The position numbers were made by a program, and so were the translations under genes. This document shows positions 32,924 to 39,637 of a stretch of DNA of 64,000 nucleotides, piece after piece. Numbering within the stretch: the stretch's first letter is position 1; each line of letters opens with the position of its first letter. The notes under the pieces are model-generated. The model worked only from the letters and a program-made list of their open reading frames with translations. It ran no database searches and was not told the origin of the DNA. Origin of the DNA: Hymenobacter sp. BT18 (GTDB taxonomy: Bacteria > Bacteroidota > Bacteroidia > Cytophagales > Hymenobacteraceae); contig NZ_CP050954.1 of assembly GCF_012273015.1 (NCBI RefSeq), positions 4,256,001 to 4,320,000 on the forward strand. Direction: 5' to 3'.

Positions 32924-34378
32924 ATGCTTAAAAAGTCCCTGGAACTCCTGCGGCTGGAAGCCGCCGAAACCGGCGCGGGCACGCTCAAACGTACCCTCAA
33001 CGGCTTCAACCTGATTGCCATCGGCATCGGGGTTATCATCGGTGCGGGTTTGTTTTCGCTAACGGGTATTGCGGCGGCCAACAACGCTGGTCCGGCCGTT
33101 ACGCTTTCCTTCGTGGTAGCGGCCGTGGGCTGCGCCTTTTCCGCCCTGTGCTACGCCGAGTTTGCCGCCATGGTGCCGGTAGCTGGCTCGGCCTATACCT
33201 ACGCTTACGCCACTATGGGCGAGTTGTTCGCCTGGATTATCGGCTGGGATTTGGTCCTGGAATACTCGGTGGGTGCTGCTACGGTGGCCATCAGCTGGTC
33301 GCAGTACCTACTCAAGTTTCTGAGCAAGTATGGCATTCATCTGCCCCCGCAGCTGGTGATGTCGCCGTTTGAAACGGCCGCGCTGGCCGATGGCAGCACC
33401 GTGCACGGCTTCGTGAACGTGCCCGCTATGCTCATCGTGCTGGCCATTACGCTCATCATCATCCGCGGTACCTCGGGCTCGGCCTGGTTCAACGCGCTGG
33501 TGGTGACGCTGAAGGTAGCTGTGGTGCTGGTGTTCATTGCCTTGGGCTGGCAGTATATCGATCCGGCCAACTACCAACCCTACATCCCGCAGAATACCGG
33601 TGTATTTGGGGAGTTTGGCTGGAGCGGCATTCTGCGCGGGGCGGGCGTGGTGTTCTTCGTGTTCATCGGCTTTGATATTGTGGCCACCATGGCCCAGGAA
33701 ACCAAGAACCCCCAGCGCAATATGCCCATCGGCATCATCGGTTCTTTGCTCATTTGCACCGTGCTGTTCGTGCTCTTTGGCCACGTGATGACGGGGCTGG
33801 CCAACTACACCGAGTTCAAGAACAGCGCCGCGCCCGTGGCCATTGCCATCGAGAAAACGCCCTACGCCTGGCTTTCCTCGGCGGTTATTCTGGCCATCAT
33901 CATCGGCTACACCTCCGTCATTCTGGTGGACTTACTAGGTCAGAGCCGGGTGTTTTTCTCCATGGCCAAGGACGGGCTGCTGCCCCCGGTTTTCGCCCGC
34001 ATTCACGAGCGGTTCCGCACGCCCCTGCAGTCGAACCTGCTGCTCGGGCTGTTCATTGCTTTGTTCGCGGGCTTTGTGCCCATTTCGGTGGTAGGTGAGA
34101 TGACGAGCATCGGCACGCTGCTGGCTTTCGTGATGGTGTGCGCGGGCGTGCTCATCATGCGCAAAAAAGAGCCCGACGCCCCCCGCGGCTTCCGCACCCC
34201 GCTGGTGCCGCTGGTGCCCATTCTCGGCATCGTCACCTGCCTGGTTATGATGTTGTCCTTGCCTTGGGAAACGTGGCTACGCCTGGCTGTTTGGCTGGCT
34301 ATTGGGCTGGCTATCTACTTCGGCTACGGCCGCAAGCACAGCAAGCTGGGGCAGCAAGCGGCGCAACGAGCGGGCTAA
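32924..34378 (+). CDS. APC-family amino-acid permease, SAM-riboswitch controlled
   Basis: From 'MLKKSLELLRLEAAETGAG' the protein is 484 residues with about 12-13 membrane helices. The first helix holds 'GIGVIIGAGLFSLTGIAA', the broken-helix substrate site of the APC superfamily, and 'YAYATMGELFAWIIGWDLVLEY' and 'SRVFFSMAKDGLLPPVFARIH' are typical of cationic/neutral amino-acid transporters (YfnA/CAT group). The upstream Met (32774) was rejected because the first 50 residues are not family-like. SAM control suggests uptake of methionine, cysteine or a related compound. Confidence 0.9.
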   Translation: MLKKSLELLRLEAAETGAGTLKRTLNGFNLIAIGIGVIIGAGLFSLTGIAAANNAGPAVTLSFVVAAVGCAFSALCYAEFAAMVPVAGSAYTYAYATMGELFAWIIGWDLVLEYSVGAATVAISWSQYLLKFLSKYGIHLPPQLVMSPFETAALADGSTVHGFVNVPAMLIVLAITLIIIRGTSGSAWFNALVVTLKVAVVLVFIALGWQYIDPANYQPYIPQNTGVFGEFGWSGILRGAGVVFFVFIGFDIVATMAQETKNPQRNMPIGIIGSLLICTVLFVLFGHVMTGLANYTEFKNSAAPVAIAIEKTPYAWLSSAVILAIIIGYTSVILVDLLGQSRVFFSMAKDGLLPPVFARIHERFRTPLQSNLLLGLFIALFAGFVPISVVGEMTSIGTLLAFVMVCAGVLIMRKKEPDAPRGFRTPLVPLVPILGIVTCLVMMLSLPWETWLRLAVWLAIGLAIYFGYGRKHSKLGQQAAQRAG

Positions 34379-34405
34379 GCAAGCAGCTGAAGTGAATTTA
34401 CAGCT

Positions 34406-34441
34406 ACGGGCCGGGGTGAAAACCTCGGCCCGTTCTGTTTT
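34406..34441 (+). terminator. Intrinsic terminator of the permease gene
   Basis: ACGGGCCG pairs with CGGCCCGT, followed by TCTGTTTT. Confidence 0.75.
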
Positions 34442-34498
34442 ATGCCGGGGCGCTACTTAGCTTTACTCCCGATTTAGTTTCATTTATCAGTTTATCGA

Positions 34499-35374
34499 AT
34501 GGCAACAACTGTACTTGAGCCGCCGACCAAAGCCCGTAGGCCACCAGCTTACCCCACCATCAAAGAAAGCTGGGCGTTTCTGGGGTGGTATCTGCTCGTG
34601 ATGCTGGGGGGCGGTATTCCCCTATTACTGCTCTGCGAAAAAGTCCTGCACCTTTCCCTGGCCTCCGGCCTGGTTATCATGACGGTAGTTGGTAATCTGG
34701 CCTTGCTGGGTATTATGCGCTGGCAAGCCGGCCGGCGCTGGCTGCCCATCAGGCTGCGCGGGCAGGAGCAAATGTGGCTGTACGTGGCGCTGCCTGTGCT
34801 GGTGCTGGCCATGCTTCTGGTGATTTCTCTCGTGGATTTGCTGCACCTGCCTAACTGGGCAGATAAGACGTTTAAAGACCTGGCGAAAAGCCCGATCTTG
34901 GCTTTTGTGAGCCTGTGTCTGATGGCGCCCATCCTGGAAGAGCTGCTGCTAAGAGGGGTTCTGCTGCGGGGGCTCCTGCGCAACTACCCCGGGCGGCCGT
35001 GGCTGGCCATCGGCTTATCGGCAGTGGTTTTCGGTCTTATCCACATCAACCCGGCGCAGGTAGTGGCTACAGCATTAATCGGCCTCGTGCTGGGGTGGCT
35101 CTACTACCGCACGCAGTCCCTGTGGCTGTGTATGGCCGGGCATGCCCTGAATAATCTGCTGGCTTTCGCGGGCATGATGAGTGGCAAGGAGCTGGAGGAA
35201 AAGTCGGCCGTGGAAGCCTTTGGCTCCTGGGGAGCATACCTCGGAGCGGTAGCACTAAGTGCGTTGGTGCTGTACTGGTTGCTGCGGCGGATTCAGCGTA
35301 CCACAGTGCCTGCGAATTCGGCTTCCAATCCAGGAGAATCTGCGGGTGAAGTCACATTGCCGGAAGCTGGTTGA
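34499..35374 (+). CDS. CPBP intramembrane metalloprotease (CAAX/Abi family)
   Basis: This 291-residue, 7-8 helix membrane protein carries the three family motifs: 'PILEELLLRG' (EExxxR, about 141-150), 'FGLIHINP' (FxxxH, about 178-185) and 'GHALNNLLA' (HxxxN, about 218). Members are Rce1-like glutamic/metal-dependent intramembrane proteases, often linked to bacteriocin immunity or maturation; no bacteriocin gene is seen nearby. A TAGCTTTA element (34458-34465), one mismatch from consensus, lies 33 bases upstream. Confidence 0.9.
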   Translation: MATTVLEPPTKARRPPAYPTIKESWAFLGWYLLVMLGGGIPLLLLCEKVLHLSLASGLVIMTVVGNLALLGIMRWQAGRRWLPIRLRGQEQMWLYVALPVLVLAMLLVISLVDLLHLPNWADKTFKDLAKSPILAFVSLCLMAPILEELLLRGVLLRGLLRNYPGRPWLAIGLSAVVFGLIHINPAQVVATALIGLVLGWLYYRTQSLWLCMAGHALNNLLAFAGMMSGKELEEKSAVEAFGSWGAYLGAVALSALVLYWLLRRIQRTTVPANSASNPGESAGEVTLPEAG

Positions 35375-35394
35375 TACGATACCCGATTATAATT

Positions 35395-35428
35395 AAAAAG
35401 CCTCACCAAGCATTTGGTGAGGCTTTTT
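35395..35428. terminator. Bidirectional intrinsic terminator
   Basis: AAAAAGCCTCACCAA and TTGGTGAGGCTTTTT form a perfect 15-bp stem around GCAT. It ends both the CPBP gene and the converging sulfur locus. Confidence 0.95.
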
Positions 35429-35463
35429 GCTGCATATTAGGTACGTCACGATGCGCTTTGCTT

Positions 35464-36975
35464 TTATAGAAACAGCTTGCGCAACGACCACAGGCTCCAC
35501 ACAATGACCATCAAGCCCACGCCCACGAACATCCAGCGCGTGGGAATACGGCCGGCGAGACGGGCGGCAAAGGGCGCGGCGGCAATGCCACCCACAATCA
35601 GCCCGAGGATAATCTGCCAGTGTGAAATGCCAATGGTGGCGAAAAAGGTGAGGGCGCTGGCAAACGTGACGAAGAACTCCGTGACGCTCACCGAGCCGAT
35701 AACGTACTGCGGCGTACGGCCCCCGGCAATGAGGGTGCTGGTGACCAACGGGCCCCAGCCACCGCCGCCAAACGAATCCAGGAAGCCCCCGGCGGCCGCC
35801 AGAAAGCCCAGCTTCTTGTGCTTTTTGCGCGGCCCGGGTTTGGAAAAGGCTTTTGAAATAATGCGAATTCCCAGCAGCAATAAGTACACGGCCAGGAAGG
35901 GCCGTACGTAGCTGCCGTAGGTTTCTCCGAATTTAGACAGCAGAAATGCGCCCAGAATAGCGCCCAATACCCCCGGAATCAGCAGCACTTTGAACAGCTT
36001 CTTGTTCACGTTGCCGAAGCGGTAGTGGTGGTAGCCGGAGGCCCCGCTGGCAAACATTTCGGCCGTGTGAATGCTGGAGCTAACGGCCGCTGGCGAAATG
36101 TTCAGCGTCATCAGGCTGATGGCCGTGACCACGCCGTAGCCCATGCCCAGCAGCCCGTCAATGAGCTGGGCTCCGAAGCCGATGGCCACGAAGATGTAGA
36201 ACGTCTGGGAAGAGCTGGCCACGTCCCACACCTGCTGCCAGGTGAAGTAGTACGACAGGATGTTGAACACCAGCATGGCCGCAAACGCCAGCAGCGAAGC
36301 CGTGGCAATCTTGCGCCAGCGGGTAGCAGCCGGCGACTCATACGCCGGCCCACCCGTCAGCTCCGCCGTCACGGCGTTCAGGGACTTTACCTTGTGGGCA
36401 AAGTCGCCGCCCACTTTCTCCCGAATCTGGGACATGCGCTGGAGCACATCGTGCAACTCGTCGGGCAGGGTGTGGGTAAGCATTTCGCGCAAGCGCTTGG
36501 CAATGGTGGGCGACTTGCCGTTGGTGCTGATGGCAATTTTCAGGTCGCCCTTCTGCACGATGGAGCCGAGGTAAAAGTCGCAGGCGGCGGGCGTGTCGGC
36601 TACGTTGCAGAGCAGGCGCTGGCGCGTGGCGTCGGCCTTGATGCTCAGGTTGAGCTCCTTGTCGTTGGTGGCCACAATCACCAGGTCGTGGCCCACAAGG
36701 TCGGTGGGGTGGTAGGGCTGCTCGCGCAGCTGCACGGCAGGGTGCCGCTCGGCCAGCAGCCGCAACTCCGGCGAAAACCAAGTGGCCACCACCGTTACAG
36801 CCGCGGCGGGGCTGTTGGCCAGCATAGCCGACAGCTTCTCAAAGCCCACGGCCCCGCCGCCCACCAGCAGCACGTGCAACTGCTCAAGCTTCAGAAACAC
36901 CGGAAACAGCCGGTTGACATCCGGCTGGGGCGGCGGCTCCGATTGAGGTAGAACGTTGTTAGAAGTTAGAGGCAT
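35464..36975 (-). CDS. Fusion: siroheme synthase N-domain (Met8/CysG-N) plus TSUP transporter
   Basis: The protein is about 503 residues. Residues about 20-200 form a precorrin-2 dehydrogenase/ferrochelatase-like domain: 'LHVLLVGGGAVGFEKLSAML' (NAD-binding GGGxVG), 'LVIVATNDKELN', 'ACDFYLGSIVQKGDLKIAISTNGKSP'. Residues about 225-503 form a TSUP (TauE/SafE) carrier with seven to eight helices, including 'GFGAQLIDGLLGMGYGVVTA' and 'GGFLDSFGGGGWGPLVTSTL'. The first half would finish siroheme for CysI with CobA; the second would move sulfate, sulfite or a sulfonate. It is the last gene of the sulfur locus. ATG 36975 was chosen; an upstream Met adds 11 residues. Confidence 0.88.
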   Translation of the reverse strand: MPLTSNNVLPQSEPPPQPDVNRLFPVFLKLEQLHVLLVGGGAVGFEKLSAMLANSPAAAVTVVATWFSPELRLLAERHPAVQLREQPYHPTDLVGHDLVIVATNDKELNLSIKADATRQRLLCNVADTPAACDFYLGSIVQKGDLKIAISTNGKSPTIAKRLREMLTHTLPDELHDVLQRMSQIREKVGGDFAHKVKSLNAVTAELTGGPAYESPAATRWRKIATASLLAFAAMLVFNILSYYFTWQQVWDVASSSQTFYIFVAIGFGAQLIDGLLGMGYGVVTAISLMTLNISPAAVSSSIHTAEMFASGASGYHHYRFGNVNKKLFKVLLIPGVLGAILGAFLLSKFGETYGSYVRPFLAVYLLLLGIRIISKAFSKPGPRKKHKKLGFLAAAGGFLDSFGGGGWGPLVTSTLIAGGRTPQYVIGSVSVTEFFVTFASALTFFATIGISHWQIILGLIVGGIAAAPFAARLAGRIPTRWMFVGVGLMVIVWSLWSLRKLFL

Positions 36976-37031
36976 TTGGTTGTGGTCGAGGTCAGAGAAG
37001 AAAGGCAACCAACCTCTGAGGAGGTTGAAGG

Positions 37032-37118
37032 TGTCATGCTGAGCGTAGTCGAAGCATCTTGGGAGTGTAGTAAACTTCCCGAAGCGGTAGAGATGCTTCG
37101 ACTACGCTCAGCATGACA
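37032..37118. repeat. Inverted repeat, TGAGC-type dispersed element
   Basis: Perfect 28-base arms (37032-37059 and 37091-37118), starting TGTCATGCTGAGCGTAGTCG. The element lies in the 161-base gap between cysI and the fusion gene, where it could reduce read-through within the operon. Confidence 0.9.
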
Positions 37119-37136
37119 ACTACTTGATGATACCGG

Positions 37137-38852
37137 CTACTCGTGGAAGGTGAGGCCGCTGAGGGTGGGCTTAACGTAGCCCTGGCGCACCACAAAATCC
37201 CCGAAACGCTCCTGCGGCTGACGGTTTTGGGCGTAGTCGGCGAGCAGGGGCGTGAGCTCCCGCACAATGCCGTCTTCGTCCAACATTTCCCGGTACAGCT
37301 TGTTCATCCGCTCCCCGTTGAAAGCGGCGCCGAGGTATAGATTGTAGCGGCCCACGGCCCGGCCCACCAACCCGATTTCGCCCAGGTAGGGGCGGGCGCA
37401 GCCGTTGGGGCAGCCCGTCATCCGCAGCAGAATGTCGTCCTGAGCCAGGCCCTGCGCGCGAATGACTTCCTCTAATCTAGCCAAAAGCTGGGGAAGATAC
37501 CGCTCCGCCTCGGCAAAAGCCAATGAGCAAGTGTTCAGGGCTACGCAGGCTAAGGCCCCGCGTCGCAGGCCGGTGTGCACTTCGTTGGATTCCACCAGCA
37601 CGCCGTGTTCCGTCAGAATGGCCTGCACCGCCAGCTCGTGCTGGGGTGCCACGTTGGCCAGAATCAGGTTTTGGTTGCCGGTAAGGCGGAAGTCGCCGGT
37701 GTGGAAGCGGGCAATTTCGCGCAGAGCGGTTTTCAGGCGGCTGGCTTCGGTGTCCAGCACGCGTCCGCCTTCCACGAAGAGCGTGAGGTGGCGGGCCCCA
37801 TTAGGGCCGGTGCTCCACCCGAAGGCGTCGCCGGAGGAGCGGAAGGTGTAGGGGTGGGCGGGCTCCAGGTCGAAGCCCAGGCGGCGGTTCAGCTCATCTT
37901 TGAACACGTCGAGGCCCACGCGGTCCAGGGTATACTTGAGGCGGGAGAACTTGCGGTTTTCGCGGTTGCCCCAGTCGCGCTGAATGGTGACCACCTGCTC
38001 GCAGACCTCCACTACCTTATCGGCAGGCACGAAGCCGATGATATCAGCCAGACGGGGGTAGGTATCAGGCATCCCGAACGTCATGCCCATACCGCCACCT
38101 ACGGCTAAATTGAAGCCAAGTAGCTTGCCGTTTTTCTCAATGGCAATCAGCCCCAGGTCGTTGGCGAAGATGTCGGTGTCGTTGTAAGGCGGCACGGCCA
38201 GCGCAATCTTGAACTTGCGGGGCAGGTAGGTTTTGCCGTAAATCGGCTCGAAGTCGCCTTCGCCGTCGTTCAGCACGCTGCTGTACTTCGATTCCCCATC
38301 GAGCCACAGTTCCCAATAGGCGGAAGTGCGCGGCGTGAGGTGGGTGCTGATGGCCTTGGTGACTTCGTATACCTGCTCGTGCACCCGCGAAAGGTGCGGG
38401 TTGGGGTTGAACATCACGTTGCGGTTCACGTCGCCGCAGCCGGCAATGCTGTCCAGCAGCACATCATTAAAACCCTGAATGGTGGCTTTCAGGTCGCGCT
38501 TGAGGACGCCGTGCAGCTGGAAAGCCTGGCGGGTGGTGAGCTTGAGCGTGTGGTTGCCGTAGGCGTCGGCCAGCTCGTCCATGCGCAGCCACTGGTCGGC
38601 CGTAGCCACCCCACCCGGCACCCGCACCCGAATCATGAAGGAGTAGAGCGGCTCCAGCTTCTGGCGTTTCCGCTCCGAGTCCAGGTCGCGGTCCGTTTGC
38701 TGGTAGGAGCCGTGGAACTTGATGAGGTGGGTATCGTCGGGGTACAGGGCGCCGGTAATCGGGTTCTGCACGCTCCCGACCAGGGTGCCACGCAAAAAGT
38801 TGCTGGCATCCTTCACGTGTTCAACTTCGGAGAGCTTGAGGGTATCAGCCAT
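37137..38852 (-). CDS. cysI: Assimilatory sulfite reductase hemoprotein subunit (CysI)
   Basis: This 571-residue protein shows the sulfite/nitrite reductase repeats and the siroheme-[4Fe-4S] ligands: 'CVALNTCSLAFAEAERY' (about 426-442) and 'MTGCPNGCARPYLGEIGLVG' (about 470). 'GCGDVNRNVM' near residue 139 and 'VGGGMGMTFG' near 252 are typical of CysI. It reduces sulfite to sulfide with six electrons from CysJ. Its ATG overlaps the DUF2490 stop by one base (TAATG), implying translational coupling to that gene. Confidence 0.95.
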   Translation of the reverse strand: MADTLKLSEVEHVKDASNFLRGTLVGSVQNPITGALYPDDTHLIKFHGSYQQTDRDLDSERKRQKLEPLYSFMIRVRVPGGVATADQWLRMDELADAYGNHTLKLTTRQAFQLHGVLKRDLKATIQGFNDVLLDSIAGCGDVNRNVMFNPNPHLSRVHEQVYEVTKAISTHLTPRTSAYWELWLDGESKYSSVLNDGEGDFEPIYGKTYLPRKFKIALAVPPYNDTDIFANDLGLIAIEKNGKLLGFNLAVGGGMGMTFGMPDTYPRLADIIGFVPADKVVEVCEQVVTIQRDWGNRENRKFSRLKYTLDRVGLDVFKDELNRRLGFDLEPAHPYTFRSSGDAFGWSTGPNGARHLTLFVEGGRVLDTEASRLKTALREIARFHTGDFRLTGNQNLILANVAPQHELAVQAILTEHGVLVESNEVHTGLRRGALACVALNTCSLAFAEAERYLPQLLARLEEVIRAQGLAQDDILLRMTGCPNGCARPYLGEIGLVGRAVGRYNLYLGAAFNGERMNKLYREMLDEDGIVRELTPLLADYAQNRQPQERFGDFVVRQGYVKPTLSGLTFHE

Positions 38853-39625
38853 TACGGTTGTGAGGGACTAGGAGTGGGGACGGGCGGGGGCGTAGGCCGC
38901 AAGTCAAAATTGTGGAAGTAGAACAGCCGGATGGTGTGCTGATTGCGGTAGGTGCTGCCCGCCGGCAGCTGCTGAAACAGGTGCATGTAGCCGCCCTGCA
39001 GCTGCCCGTGCTTGCTTACCTGATAGGATAGCCCGGCGAAGAAGCGGTTTTGGTCGAAGTAGTTGTAGCGGATTTCCCTGCCGAGGTTCATCATCACCTC
39101 GTTGTTGAGCAGGAACTGCACCCCGCCCGGCTCGAAGCCGCGTTTGGTAAGCGGCAGAAACAGGGCTGCGTTGTAGCGGATGCGGTAGTTGAAGTCGAAG
39201 TCGTCGGTGCGCTCATTGCTTTGAATGGTGCGCCGAAACCTTTCTTCCAGCCGCACCCACTGCATCAGGCGGGCTTTGGGAAACTTGGTAAACCACTGCA
39301 CCTGCTGCCAGGGTCGGTGCTCGGGCTGGGCTACAGTGCGGCTTCCATCGGGGTAGTGGTGTACGTAGGCGTAGCCGCCGGTCAGGCGCACGTCGTCCGT
39401 GAGGTAATAGGTGAGCCCAACGCGGGCCAGGGCCTGAAATTTCTCCCGCACGAAGTGGTCGTGCAGGCGCAGGTGCAGGTCGGTCCAGGAGCCCCAGCGC
39501 TGCGAAAACCGCGTTTGGTTGAACACGCCTAGCCAGGTCTGCTGCTCCCGCACATACTGCTTCTGCGCCCGCAGCGGCGCGGCCGCGAGCAACAGAAGCA
39601 GCAGAACAAAAAAGGCGCGTGGCAT
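38852..39625 (-). CDS. DUF2490 outer-membrane protein
   Basis: This 257-residue protein has a signal peptide ('MPRAFFVLLLLLLAAAPLRA') and a beta-barrel-like pattern of alternating aromatic strands ('TWLGVFNQTRFSQRWGSWTDLHLRLHD', 'RQSN'-type turns, 'LQGGYMHLFQQLPAG'), as in DUF2490. It probably sits in the outer membrane. It lies 12 bases after the TonB receptor gene and is translationally coupled to cysI, so it appears to be a genuine member of the sulfur operon; its role there is unknown. Confidence 0.82.
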   Translation of the reverse strand: MPRAFFVLLLLLLAAAPLRAQKQYVREQQTWLGVFNQTRFSQRWGSWTDLHLRLHDHFVREKFQALARVGLTYYLTDDVRLTGGYAYVHHYPDGSRTVAQPEHRPWQQVQWFTKFPKARLMQWVRLEERFRRTIQSNERTDDFDFNYRIRYNAALFLPLTKRGFEPGGVQFLLNNEVMMNLGREIRYNYFDQNRFFAGLSYQVSKHGQLQGGYMHLFQQLPAGSTYRNQHTIRLFYFHNFDLRPTPPPVPTPSPSQP

Positions 39626-39637
39626 CGAGCGGAGCAG

